NCBI RefSeq assembly: GCF_001427305.1
Contig: NZ_LMFZ01000050.1
Location: 184,466 to 248,465 of the forward strand
Direction: 5' to 3'
DNA from: Duganella sp. Root1480D1
GTDB taxonomy: Bacteria > Pseudomonadota > Gammaproteobacteria > Burkholderiales > Burkholderiaceae_D
Length of the DNA: 64,000 bases
Made by a program: the position numbers and the translations under genes. Position 1 is the first letter of the stretch; each line of letters begins with the position of its first letter. A model generated the notes under the pieces. The model ran no database searches. It was not told where the DNA came from and worked only from the letters and a program-made list of their open reading frames with translations. Of the stretch, positions 52,493 through 60,966 are shown in pieces.

Positions 52493-52523
52493 AAAAAAGA
52501 TGCCTGCGGGGGTGCCGCAGGCA
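52493..52523 (-). terminator. Intrinsic terminator/attenuator just upstream of the CpxP-like SD
   Basis: On the minus strand TGCCTGCGG and CCGCAGGCA pair as a 9-bp stem with a 5-nt loop, followed at once by TCTTTTTT and then the GGAG SD of the gene. Transcription from upstream would stop before the gene unless the hairpin is disrupted, so this looks like conditional attenuation rather than a gene end. Confidence 0.65.
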
Positions 52524-52764
52524 TAAACCACTTTAGGGTAGAGAGAAATAGCGAACCCAGTGTAGGCCCGGCGGGGCGGTCGATCTGTCTTTCTTACAAA
52601 TACTTACTCTGGTAAATACATTGGCAAACACCTACAAAGTTATGAATTTATCGAGGCTTTTAAATGGATTTATTCCATGCTGGCAGCTACGATTGCTGGA
52701 AATCAGGTTTATACTGAATTCCAATGGCGGACGAGTTAACCGCTGTATTCGGAACAGGTGACAC

Positions 52765-54195
52765 ATGGGCAAGAAACTCAAGAACGCTGGCCTGATCGGC
52801 CTTGGCGTGGTTGCGGGGGTAGCGGTATCCCTGCAGTTTTCCGCGATGGCACAAAAGCAGGCTGACCCTGCCTTGCCGCTGGAAGAACTCAAGCAGCTTG
52901 CCGATGTCTACGGCCTGATCAAATCCGACTATGTGGAAGCGGTGGAAGACAAGAAGCTGCTGACCGAAGCCATCTCCGGCATGGTCGCTTCGCTCGACCC
53001 GCATTCCGCCTACCTGGACAAGAAAGCCTATGCCGAACTGCGTGAAGGTTCGCAAGGCAAGTTCGTCGGCCTCGGCATCGAAATCGCCCAGAGCGACGAA
53101 GGCTATATCAAGATCGTGGCCCCGATCGAGGATTCACCAGCCTATCGCGCCGGCATCAAGCCGGGCGACATGATCACGCGCCTCGATACCACCTCGCTGA
53201 AAGGCCTCAGCCTGGATGAGTCCGTTAAGAAGATGCGCGGCGAACCGGGCACCAAGGTGATGCTGACGATCATGCGCAAGGATGAGCCGCAGCCGCTGGA
53301 ATTCACCCTGAACCGCGAAGAAATCCACCAGAAAAGCGTGAAGGCCAAGATGGTCTCGCCGGGCTATGCCTGGGTGCGCATCTCGCAATTCCAGGAGCCG
53401 ACGGTGGATGACCTGGCGGCCAAGATTACCGAACTGTACCGCCAGGACCCGCACCTGAAAGGCCTGGTGCTGGACCTGCGCAACGACCCGGGCGGCGTGC
53501 TGCAAGGCGCGATCGGCGTGGCGGCAGCCTTCCTGCCGAAGGACACCCCGATCGTCTCGACCAACGGCCAGCTTCCCGACTCCAAGCAGATTTTCTACGG
53601 CCGCGCCGAATATTACTCGCTGCGCGGAGATGGCGACCCGCTGGCCAAGCTGCCGGAAGCGGTCAAGCACATCCCGATGGCCGTGCTGGTCAATACCGGC
53701 TCCGCCTCGGCCTCCGAAATCGTGGCCGGCGCACTGCAGGATTACAAGCGCGCCACCATCATCGGTTCGCAAACCTTCGGCAAGGGCTCGGTGCAGACCA
53801 TTCGCCAATTGACGGCCGATACCGCCGTCAAGCTGACCACTGCACGCTACTACACGCCGCATGGCCGCTCGATCCAGGCCAAAGGCATTTCGCCTGACCT
53901 GGCAGTGGATGAGAACGAAGACGGCGACGGCCTGAACAGCCTGCGCATGCGCGAAGCCGACCTGGCCAAGCACCTGACCAATGACCGCGAGCAGGAAGTG
54001 GCCAAGGCCCAGCGCGACGAGCTGGAAGAGCAGATGCGCATCCTGGCTGTCGAGAAGAAGCGCAAGCCACTGGAATACGGCAGCGGCGACGATTTCCAGC
54101 TCAAGCAGGCGCTGAACCACCTGCAAGGCGTTCCGGTGCAGTTGGCCAGGGCCGACTCCAAGCTGGTCAAGCTGGACCCGCCACCGAAGAAATAA
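52765..54195 (+). CDS. C-terminal processing peptidase (S41, CtpA-like)
   Basis: 476 residues. An N-terminal signal/anchor segment (about 8-30) is followed by a PDZ domain (about 90-175) with GLGIEI and IKPGDMI. The catalytic S41 core has the Ser-Lys dyad: S315 in TGSASASEI and K340 in TFGKGSV, 25 residues apart as in Prc/CtpA. A charged C-terminal helix follows. It trims or degrades periplasmic proteins, including cell-wall hydrolase regulators in other species. The ATG at 52765 has AGGTG upstream, and TATACT at 52710 is a possible -10. A clear terminator follows. Confidence 0.95.
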   Translation: MGKKLKNAGLIGLGVVAGVAVSLQFSAMAQKQADPALPLEELKQLADVYGLIKSDYVEAVEDKKLLTEAISGMVASLDPHSAYLDKKAYAELREGSQGKFVGLGIEIAQSDEGYIKIVAPIEDSPAYRAGIKPGDMITRLDTTSLKGLSLDESVKKMRGEPGTKVMLTIMRKDEPQPLEFTLNREEIHQKSVKAKMVSPGYAWVRISQFQEPTVDDLAAKITELYRQDPHLKGLVLDLRNDPGGVLQGAIGVAAAFLPKDTPIVSTNGQLPDSKQIFYGRAEYYSLRGDGDPLAKLPEAVKHIPMAVLVNTGSASASEIVAGALQDYKRATIIGSQTFGKGSVQTIRQLTADTAVKLTTARYYTPHGRSIQAKGISPDLAVDENEDGDGLNSLRMREADLAKHLTNDREQEVAKAQRDELEEQMRILAVEKKRKPLEYGSGDDFQLKQALNHLQGVPVQLARADSKLVKLDPPPKK

Positions 54196-54213
54196 AGCTA
54201 GCAAAGATTAAGG

Positions 54214-54238
54214 CGGCGCCCCCTGGGGCGCCGTTTTT
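54214..54238 (+). terminator. Intrinsic terminator of the CtpA-like gene
   Basis: CGGCGCC and GGCGCCG form a 7-bp GC stem with a 6-nt loop followed by five T, 18 nt after the stop codon. Confidence 0.85.
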
Positions 54239-54307
54239 CGTTGCAGATGCGGTAAAATCGGCCATCTTACCGGTCGCCTGACCCATTCCAAGAAAGAAAT
54301 ATTGATC

Positions 54308-55429
54308 ATGAAACAAGCCGTCATCAGCGGAACCGGCCTTTTTACCCCAGCGAACTCGATCAGCAATGAAGAGCTGGTTACCGCCTTCAACGCCTACGTC
54401 GAACTGTTCAACGCGGAAAACGCCGCCGCTATTGCGGCCGGCACCGTGACCGCCCTGGAGCCATCCAGCGCGGCCTTCGTCGAAAAAGCGTCCGGCATCA
54501 AGTCGCGCTATGTGATGGAAAAGACCGGCATCCTGGACCCCAAGCGCATGACGCCGCGTATTCCAGAGCGCAGCAACGAGGAACTGTCGCTGCAGGCCGA
54601 GATTTGCGTGGCAGCCGCCCGCCAGGCGCTGGACCGCGCCGGCCGCACGCCAGCCGACATCGACATGGTGCTGGTGGCCTGCTCCAACATGCAGCGCGCC
54701 TACCCGGCGATGGCAGTGGAAGTGCAGCAGGCGCTGGGCATCGACGGCTTTGGCTTTGACATGAACGTGGCTTGCTCGTCCGCCACTTTCGGCATCCAGA
54801 CCGCTGTGGGCGCCGTGCAGGCCGGCCAGGCGCGCGCCGTGCTGATCCTGAACCCGGAAATCACTTCCGGCCACCTGGACTACCGCGACCGCGACAGCCA
54901 CTTCATCTTCGGCGACGCCTGCACCGCGATCATCGTGGAAGCCAAGGAAGGCGCCGTATCCAAGCACCAGTGGGAAATCCTGGATACCAAGCTGAAGACC
55001 AGCTTCTCCAACAACATCCGCAACAACTTCGGCTTCATGAACCGTTTCGACGAAAGCGGCATTGGCGCGCCGGACAAACTGTTCAAGCAGCAAGGCCGCA
55101 AGGTGTTCAAGGACGTATGCCCAATGGCAGCGCAAATGATCAAGGATTCGATCGAGCGCGCCGGCCTGAAGGTTGAGCAGATGAGCCGCTTCTGGCTGCA
55201 CCAGGCCAACCTGAGCATGAACCAGCTGATTTCGCGCACCATCCTCGGCCGCGATGCCGAGCCGATGGAAGCGCCGGTGATCCTGGATACTTATGCCAAT
55301 ACTTCGTCGGCCGGTTCCATCATCGCCTTCCACAAGCACCAGGACGACCTGCCGTCGGGCTCCTACGGCGTGATCTGCAGCTTCGGCGCCGGCTACTCGA
55401 TCGGCTCCGTCGTCGTCCGTAAAGCCTAA
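54308..55429 (+). CDS. Beta-ketoacyl-ACP synthase III-like enzyme
   Basis: 373 residues of thiolase fold with the KAS III triad: C156 in NVACSSATFG, H298 in WLHQANLSMN and N331 in DTYANTSSAGS. It is longer than housekeeping FabH (about 320) because of an N-terminal insertion (about 20-60, rich in Ala). This points to the DarB/FabH2-like subgroup that can condense special acyl chains. The ATG at 54308 has an AAGAAAG tract upstream; a TTG two codons earlier is less likely. It stands alone between a terminator and the 82-bp inverted repeat, with no other fatty-acid genes near. Confidence 0.88.
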   Translation: MKQAVISGTGLFTPANSISNEELVTAFNAYVELFNAENAAAIAAGTVTALEPSSAAFVEKASGIKSRYVMEKTGILDPKRMTPRIPERSNEELSLQAEICVAAARQALDRAGRTPADIDMVLVACSNMQRAYPAMAVEVQQALGIDGFGFDMNVACSSATFGIQTAVGAVQAGQARAVLILNPEITSGHLDYRDRDSHFIFGDACTAIIVEAKEGAVSKHQWEILDTKLKTSFSNNIRNNFGFMNRFDESGIGAPDKLFKQQGRKVFKDVCPMAAQMIKDSIERAGLKVEQMSRFWLHQANLSMNQLISRTILGRDAEPMEAPVILDTYANTSSAGSIIAFHKHQDDLPSGSYGVICSFGAGYSIGSVVVRKA

Positions 55430-55433
55430 GATA

Positions 55434-55515
55434 AAAGTCGGGGTCAGCTCCGGCAATCGGACATAAATTTCGCTTGCGAAATTTATGTCCGATTGCCGGA
55501 GCTGACCCCGACTTT
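55434..55515. repeat. Perfect 40-bp inverted repeat (82-bp hairpin element)
   Basis: Arms 55434-55473 and 55476-55515 are exact reverse complements with a TT loop. The arm starts AAAGTCGGGGTCAGCTCC, sharing the GGGGTCAG/CTGACCCC ends with the element family in the M13 array. It fills nearly the whole gap between the KAS III-like gene and the antiporter, beginning 4 nt after the stop. It could act as a terminator-like RNA hairpin or be a REP/MITE-type mobile sequence. No U-run follows. Confidence 0.9.
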
Positions 55516-55523
55516 CATGCGGT

Positions 55524-55529
55524 TATACT
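55524..55529 (+). promoter_or_regulatory. -10 element of the antiporter gene
   Basis: TATACT lies 21 nt before the antiporter ATG. A matching -35 (CTGACC, 55502-55507, 16-nt spacer) would fall inside the right arm of the inverted repeat, so the repeat may have supplied part of the promoter. Confidence 0.35.
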
Positions 55530-55550
55530 CCTTGGGAAAGGAGACACTGC

Positions 55551-57281
55551 ATGCCCCATGACGTCAGCCTGATTACCACTATCGCCGCAGCCCTCGGCTT
55601 CGGTCTCGTATTCGGCTTCATCGCCACCCGCCTCAAACTCCCCGCCCTCGTCGGCTACCTCGCAGCCGGCATCCTGATTGGTCCCGCTACTCCTGGCTTT
55701 GTTGCCGACACCGCCCTGGCCGGCCAACTGGCTGAGATCGGCGTGATGCTGATGATGTTCGGCGTCGGCCTGCATTTCTCGCTGGATGACCTGTGGGAGG
55801 TGCGCAAGGTGGCCCTGCCCGGCGCCATCCTGCAGATCGCGGCGGCGACCGGCATGGGCATGGCGCTGGCGCATTGGTGGGGCTGGAGCCTGGGCGGCGG
55901 CCTGGTATTCGGCCTGGCGCTGTCGGTGGCCAGCACGGTGGTGCTGCTGCGCGCGCTGGAGGAGCGCGGTACGCTGGATTCCTTCAACGGCCGCATCGCG
56001 GTCGGCTGGCTGGTGGTCGAAGACCTGGTGACGGTGCTGGTGCTGGTGCTGGTCCTGCTGCCGGCATTGGCGGGCGCCCTCGGCGGCAATGCGGGCGATG
56101 CAGCGCACGGCCACGGCGCAGCTGAAGGCGGCGTGCTCAAGGCGCTGGCAGTCACGCTGGGACAGGTGGCGCTGTTCGTCGGCTTCATGCTGCTGGTTGG
56201 CCGCAAGCTGTTCCCGTGGATTCTGTGGCAAGTGGCCCGCACTAATTCGCGCGAGCTGTTCACCTTGTGCGTGATTGCCGCAGCGGTAGGCATCGCCTAT
56301 GCCGCGACCGTGCTGTTCGGCATTTCCTTCGCGCTGGGGGCCTTCTTCGCAGGCATGGTGCTGCGCGAATCCGAACTCAGTCACCGCGCTGCGCATGAAT
56401 CGCTGCCGCTGCGCGATGCATTCGCCGTGCTGTTCTTCGTCTCGGTCGGCATGTTGTTCGAGCCGATGATCCTGGTGGAACAGCCGCTGCGCGTGCTGGC
56501 CGTAGTGGGCATTATCCTGCTCGGCAAGTCGATTGCGGCTTTCGCGCTGGTGGTGCTGCTGCGCTACCCTGCCAGCACGGCGCTGATGGTGTCGGCCAGC
56601 CTGGCGCAGATTGGCGAGTTCTCCTTCATCCTGGCGGCGCTGGGCATCTCGCTCGGCCTGCTGCCGCATGAAGGCCAGAGCCTGGTCTTGGCGGGTGCCA
56701 TCCTGTCGATCGCACTCAATCCCTTGATGTTCATGCTGGCCGCGCCGCTGGAGCGCATGCTGGGCAAGAACAAGGTGCTGGCAGCGCAGTACGCCCGCAC
56801 TGCCGACCCGCTGGCGGAATTGCCGATGTCCACTGCATCGTCCAAGCTGGAAGGCCAGGTGGTACTGGTGGGTTATGGCCGCGTCGGCAGGAATATTGCG
56901 GAAGCGCTGGCGGCGCAGGGCATCCACTACGTGGTGGCGGAGCAGAATCGCGAACTGGTCGACCAGTTGCGCCAGCAGGGCATCGCCGCGGTAGCTGGCA
57001 ATGCCGGCGAACCGGCGGTGCTGATCCAGGCCCATATCCACAAGGCGCGCATGCTGGTGGTTGCTACGCCGGATACCTTCCACGTGCGCGCCATGATCGA
57101 AACGGCGCGCGCGCTGAATCCGGATATCAAGATCGCCGTGCGCACGCACAGCGAAGAGGAAGCTGCCCTGCTGCGCAGCGAGCGTGCCGGCGTCATCTTC
57201 ATCGGCGAGCAGGAGCTGGCCAGGTCAATGGCGGCGCACGTCGCCGGCGAGATCGGCAATACGCATGCCTCGCACGCCTGA
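55551..57281 (+). CDS. CPA2 cation:proton antiporter, YbaL/KefB type
   Basis: 576 residues. Twelve or thirteen membrane segments (about 5-395) carry the CPA2 exchanger motifs YLAAGILIGP and GAFFAGMVLRES. A C-terminal RCK/TrkA-N domain (about 420-560) has Rossmann loop VVLVGYGRVGRN. It exchanges K+ or Na+ for protons under control of NAD(H) or another ligand. A short His/Gly-rich loop (AAHGHGAAEG) lies between segments. AGGAG precedes the ATG at 55551. It converges on fadH with a 5-nt gap and no visible terminator between them. Confidence 0.93.
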   Translation: MPHDVSLITTIAAALGFGLVFGFIATRLKLPALVGYLAAGILIGPATPGFVADTALAGQLAEIGVMLMMFGVGLHFSLDDLWEVRKVALPGAILQIAAATGMGMALAHWWGWSLGGGLVFGLALSVASTVVLLRALEERGTLDSFNGRIAVGWLVVEDLVTVLVLVLVLLPALAGALGGNAGDAAHGHGAAEGGVLKALAVTLGQVALFVGFMLLVGRKLFPWILWQVARTNSRELFTLCVIAAAVGIAYAATVLFGISFALGAFFAGMVLRESELSHRAAHESLPLRDAFAVLFFVSVGMLFEPMILVEQPLRVLAVVGIILLGKSIAAFALVVLLRYPASTALMVSASLAQIGEFSFILAALGISLGLLPHEGQSLVLAGAILSIALNPLMFMLAAPLERMLGKNKVLAAQYARTADPLAELPMSTASSKLEGQVVLVGYGRVGRNIAEALAAQGIHYVVAEQNRELVDQLRQQGIAAVAGNAGEPAVLIQAHIHKARMLVVATPDTFHVRAMIETARALNPDIKIAVRTHSEEEAALLRSERAGVIFIGEQELARSMAAHVAGEIGNTHASHA

Positions 57282-57286
57282 CGCGC

Positions 57287-59326
57287 TTACAGGCTCGCTG
57301 CCAACTCTGCGCCTTCCTTGATGGCGCGTTTGGCGTCAAGCTCGGCCGCCAGGGCGGCGCCGCCGATCTTGTGGAAGCGCGGGGCGCCCGCTGCGGCGGC
57401 CTCGCCTTCCGGCGGCATCAGTTCGGTCAGGCTTTCCTGGCCGGCGCAAATCACCACGTTATCCACCGCCAGCAGGCGTTCTTCTTCGCCAACCTGGATA
57501 TGCAGGCCATGGTCGTCGATCAGCTTGTACTGCACGCCGGGAATCATCACCACGCCATTGCGCGCCAGCACCGCACGGTGCACCCAGCCGGACGTCTTGC
57601 CCAGGCCGGCGCCCAGCTTGCTGGTCTTGCGCTGCAGGAGGTAAAGCTGGCGCACCGGTTCGGCCGCCTTGGCCGGCACCAGGCCGCCGCCGGTCTTGGC
57701 GTGCAGGTCGACGCCCCATTCGGCCGTCCAGTGCTCCTTCGCAACCGGCAAGGCGTGCTCGGGATTGTGCAGGAGGTATTCGCCAACGTCGAAGCCGATG
57801 CCGCCCGCGCCGATGATGGCCACGCGCTTGCCGACCGGCTTCTTATCGCGCAGTACATCGAGATAGGACAGCACTTTCGGATGGTCGATGCCATCGATCT
57901 TCGGCTTGCGAATACGGATGCCGGTGGCGACGATCACATCGTCATAGCCCCCGGCCAGCAGTTCTTCGCGCGTGACGCGGTGATTGAGCTGCAGCTTGAC
58001 GCCGGTCAGCTCGATCTTGCGGCCGAAGTAGCGCAGGGTTTCGTTGAATTCTTCCTTGCCCGGGATTTGCCTGGCAATATTGAATTGGCCGCCAATGCGG
58101 TCGCTGGAATCGAACAGTGTCACGTCGTGGCCGCATTCGGCTGCCACCGTCGCTGCCGACAAGCCGGCAGGGCCGGCGCCAACCACAGCTACCTTGCGCG
58201 GTGCCGCAGCGGGCTTGTACACCAGCTCCGTCTCGTGGCAGGCGCGCGGGTTCACCAGGCAGCTTGCGCGCTTGTTCTGGAAGGTGTGGTCAAGGCAGGC
58301 CTGGTTGCATCCGATGCAAGTATTGATTTCGTCGGCGCGGCCGGCGGCCGCCTTGTTGACGAACTCAGCATCAGCCAGGAAGGGGCGCGCCATCGACACC
58401 ATGTCGGCATCGCCGCGCAGAATGATGTCTTCCGCTTCCGCCGGCATATTGATACGGTTCGAGGCCACCACCGGAATGGTGACCTCCTTGCGCAGACGGC
58501 CCGCCACTTCGGCGAAGGCGGCGCGCGGCACCGAGGTGACGATGGTCGGCACGCGCGCTTCATGCCAGCCGATGCCGGTGTTCAGGATGGTGGCCCCGGC
58601 CTGCTGCAAGGCCTTGGCGACGGCCACCACCTCTTCCCAGGTATTGCCGCCGTCCACCAGGTCCAGCAGCGAATGTCGGTACATGATAATGAAGTCGCGG
58701 CCGACTGCATCGCGCATGCGGCGCACAATCTCCACCGGCAGGCGCATGCGGTTCTCGATGCTGCCGCCCCAGCGGTCGGTGCGCAGGTTGGTGCGGGCGC
58801 ACAGGAACTGGTTCAGCAGGTAGCCTTCGCTGCCCATCACTTCCACGCCGTCGTAGCCTGCTTTCTGCGCCAGCCTGGCGGCCCGCACATAGGCCTTGAT
58901 GGTCGATTCAATGCCGCCCTCCGTCAGCGCTTTCGGCTTGAAGGGCGAGATCGGCGATTTCTTGTCGGAGGCGGATACGGCAAACGGCTGGTAGCCATAG
59001 CGCCCTGCGTGCAGGATCTGCATCAGGATCTTGCCGCCCTCTTCGTGCACGGCGCCGGTCAGCTTGCGGTGGTTGAACACGTCGCCGATGAAGTTCATGG
59101 TGCCGCCGAAAGGCAGCAGCCAGCCCTGGCGGTTCGGCGAGATGCCACCGGTGACGATCAATCCCACGCCGCCCCGGGCGCGCTCGCGGTAGAAGGCGGC
59201 CAGCTTGTCGTAGTTATAAAAGCGGTCCTCCAGCCCCGTGTGCATGGAACCCATGATGACGCGGTTGCGCAAGGTGGTGAAACCCAGGTCGAGGGGCGAA
59301 AGAAGATGAGGGAAATTCGTGGTCAT
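57287..59326 (-). CDS. fadH: 2,4-dienoyl-CoA reductase (NADPH)
   Basis: 679 residues, close to E. coli FadH (672). The old-yellow-enzyme TIM barrel (about 1-330) has HAGRYGYQPF and the FMN/active-site region. A 4Fe-4S cluster motif lies in CIGCNQACLDH and the following Cys near 340-360. The FAD/NADPH domains start at VAVVGAGPAGLSAA, with a second GAGGIGFDVGE motif. It removes double bonds at even positions during unsaturated fatty acid oxidation. The start ATG at 59326 has no strong SD; earlier in-frame starts are possible but would add a non-conserved leader. It is divergent from the START-like gene. Confidence 0.93.
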   Translation of the reverse strand: MTTNFPHLLSPLDLGFTTLRNRVIMGSMHTGLEDRFYNYDKLAAFYRERARGGVGLIVTGGISPNRQGWLLPFGGTMNFIGDVFNHRKLTGAVHEEGGKILMQILHAGRYGYQPFAVSASDKKSPISPFKPKALTEGGIESTIKAYVRAARLAQKAGYDGVEVMGSEGYLLNQFLCARTNLRTDRWGGSIENRMRLPVEIVRRMRDAVGRDFIIMYRHSLLDLVDGGNTWEEVVAVAKALQQAGATILNTGIGWHEARVPTIVTSVPRAAFAEVAGRLRKEVTIPVVASNRINMPAEAEDIILRGDADMVSMARPFLADAEFVNKAAAGRADEINTCIGCNQACLDHTFQNKRASCLVNPRACHETELVYKPAAAPRKVAVVGAGPAGLSAATVAAECGHDVTLFDSSDRIGGQFNIARQIPGKEEFNETLRYFGRKIELTGVKLQLNHRVTREELLAGGYDDVIVATGIRIRKPKIDGIDHPKVLSYLDVLRDKKPVGKRVAIIGAGGIGFDVGEYLLHNPEHALPVAKEHWTAEWGVDLHAKTGGGLVPAKAAEPVRQLYLLQRKTSKLGAGLGKTSGWVHRAVLARNGVVMIPGVQYKLIDDHGLHIQVGEEERLLAVDNVVICAGQESLTELMPPEGEAAAAGAPRFHKIGGAALAAELDAKRAIKEGAELAASL

Positions 59327-59413
59327 GGCGGAATGGCGGGAGTTCGGTGCGCTGTCTAACGATGGAAGCGCGCGGCGCTTGTATTCTGCCATCAGTTACC
59401 TTACGCTGGTAGC

Positions 59414-60043
59414 ATGAAGCGACTGTTATTAGTACTGTTCCTCGGTTTTACCGCGCCCGCCTTTGGCGCGGGACAGGCGGCCCGTTTGGAAATTCCAAAG
59501 CTGGAAGTGTCCGTCAACCGGGTGAAGGCAGATTCGCAACAGCTCTATGAAGTGAACGCCAGCGGCACCGTTCATGCTTCCCTGCCAACAGTCTGGCGCA
59601 CCCTCACCACCTACGACCGCATGGAAGAATTCGTGCCCGACATGGCATCGTGCCGGGTGCTTTCCCGTAATGGCAACGAAGTCATCATTGAGCAATTTGG
59701 AACGGCGCGCTTCCTGTTCATGTCGCGCTCCATCCATCTTGTCGTGCGTGCAACGGAACAGCCGATGTCGTCCATCGACATCGCCCTGGTTTCGGGAGAC
59801 ATGAAACATTACGAGGCGCGCTGGGAACTGATTCCCATTCCGGAAACCGGCGGCACGCGCGTGGTCTACAGCGGCCGCCTGATGCCGAATTTCTATGTGC
59901 CGGGCCTGTTGGGCACCAACATCATCCGCGGCGATATCGAACGCATGATGAACGCGGTGCTGGCCCATCTTGAACGCCAGCCGGCGCTGCCGAAACAGTC
60001 CGAGCTGGCACGCGGCTTGGGCGGGGTGCCCAGCGTTCCTTAA
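59414..60043 (+). CDS. Periplasmic SRPBCC/START-like (COQ10/polyketide cyclase fold) protein
   Basis: 209 residues. A signal peptide (MKRLLLVLFLGFTAPAFGA) precedes one SRPBCC domain with VHASLPTVWRTLTTYDRMEEFVPDM, a central sheet strand RFLFMSRSIHLVV and a long C-terminal helix (GDIERMMNAVLAHLER). Such folds bind lipids or hydrophobic ligands, and cyclase-type catalytic residues are not evident. The secreted form suggests lipid or quinone handling in the periplasm. It converges on the next gene with a 9-nt gap. Confidence 0.8.
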   Translation: MKRLLLVLFLGFTAPAFGAGQAARLEIPKLEVSVNRVKADSQQLYEVNASGTVHASLPTVWRTLTTYDRMEEFVPDMASCRVLSRNGNEVIIEQFGTARFLFMSRSIHLVVRATEQPMSSIDIALVSGDMKHYEARWELIPIPETGGTRVVYSGRLMPNFYVPGLLGTNIIRGDIERMMNAVLAHLERQPALPKQSELARGLGGVPSVP

Positions 60044-60052
60044 GCGCGCGGC

Positions 60053-60505
60053 TTAGGCCGTGTAGTGGTCGCGGTCGCGCACTTCCGCAAAATTCTCAAG
60101 GCTGCCGATACGGATCACCACCGGATTCATGGTGGATGCGGTCTGCATCGAGCGCCAGGCGAATTGCCATTCCTTTTCGATCGCATCCTCTCGGGTCTTG
60201 GTAAAGGCTGCGCCCAGCGCGGCGCGGCCGCCGTATTCGACGGCGCCATCGATGCCGGCCCAATTCGGCAAGGTACGCTGCACTGCACGATGAATGCGCT
60301 CACCGAACTCCTCGGTGTTGTGGATCACCAGGCAGCTATCGGCGCCGAAATGGTCGAACAGGTCGCGGTTCCAGGCTTGCGAGAAGCTCAGGGTCAGGAA
60401 GCTGCCCACAGGGCGCAGCACGAACTGGCCGTCCTTCAAGGCTTGTTCGAGTTCGCTGCGCGGGCCGTAGCGGTGCAGCGTAGGTGGGCGTTTGTAATCG
60501 TGCAT
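60053..60505 (-). CDS. Conserved hypothetical cytosolic protein
   Basis: 150 residues from the ATG at 60505, with no signal peptide or membrane segment. It looks like a small mixed alpha/beta protein with LRPVGSFLTLSFSQAWNRDLF, CLVIHNTEEFGERIHRAV and a closing MNPVVIRIGSLENFAEVRDRDHY. I do not recognise a family. It lies 8 nt downstream of the DUF2721 gene and is probably co-transcribed with it and with the prolyl aminopeptidase. A poor SD leaves the start uncertain. Confidence 0.7.
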   Translation of the reverse strand: MHDYKRPPTLHRYGPRSELEQALKDGQFVLRPVGSFLTLSFSQAWNRDLFDHFGADSCLVIHNTEEFGERIHRAVQRTLPNWAGIDGAVEYGGRAALGAAFTKTREDAIEKEWQFAWRSMQTASTMNPVVIRIGSLENFAEVRDRDHYTA

Positions 60506-60513
60506 GATGATTC

Positions 60514-60966
60514 TTAGTGTGGATTTCTTTCGATGTGCCGCACATGGCGGTGGGCACGCATAAACGTCGAGGCGATGAAGATTTCGCGCAGCAGGTAGCC
60601 GAAATTGCCGATCAGGCAGATCATCGCCGCGATGAACAGGCCGGCAATGTATTTGTCGAGCGCGACGTTGGTGGCATCGCCAACGAACAGCAAGGCCACC
60701 ACCAGGCAAACGAACAGGCCGCAGGCGGTGCACAGCGCGATTGCCACGTTGATCAGGTGCGAGCGGCGGTACAGGATGTCCAGCTCATTGATGTAGGTAT
60801 CGTTGTAGGCCACGTCGAGGCGCTCTTCCAGCACACGGGAGCGGTCGATGATGCGCGCCAGCCGGTTCAGCAGCACCAAGAGATTGGTGCAGACCGTGGA
60901 CAGCATGAAAACAGGGGCAATCGCAAGCTGGATGATGTGGGCGATGTCGCCGAGCTGGAGATTCAT
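60514..60966 (-). CDS. DUF2721 membrane protein
   Basis: 150 residues with three hydrophobic segments (about 8-32, 70-95 and 100-125). The family pattern is present: IAPVFMLSTVCTNLLVLLNRLARIIDRSR followed by LDILYRRSHLIN. The function of DUF2721 proteins is unknown. The start codon overlaps the stop of the prolyl aminopeptidase gene (TAATG), so translation is coupled. Confidence 0.88.
   Translation of the reverse strand: MNLQLGDIAHIIQLAIAPVFMLSTVCTNLLVLLNRLARIIDRSRVLEERLDVAYNDTYINELDILYRRSHLINVAIALCTACGLFVCLVVALLFVGDATNVALDKYIAGLFIAAMICLIGNFGYLLREIFIASTFMRAHRHVRHIERNPH

Noticed and set aside
55515..57149. Long minus-strand open frame opposite the antiporter
   Set aside because: The real membrane protein with clear motifs and SD is on the plus strand. 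The antisense frame is low-complexity His/Gln/Arg.
60053..60733. Upstream extension of the hypothetical protein to about 226 residues
   Set aside because: The extension runs through the DUF2721 gene in another frame. The ATG at 60505 gives a coherent 150-residue protein.
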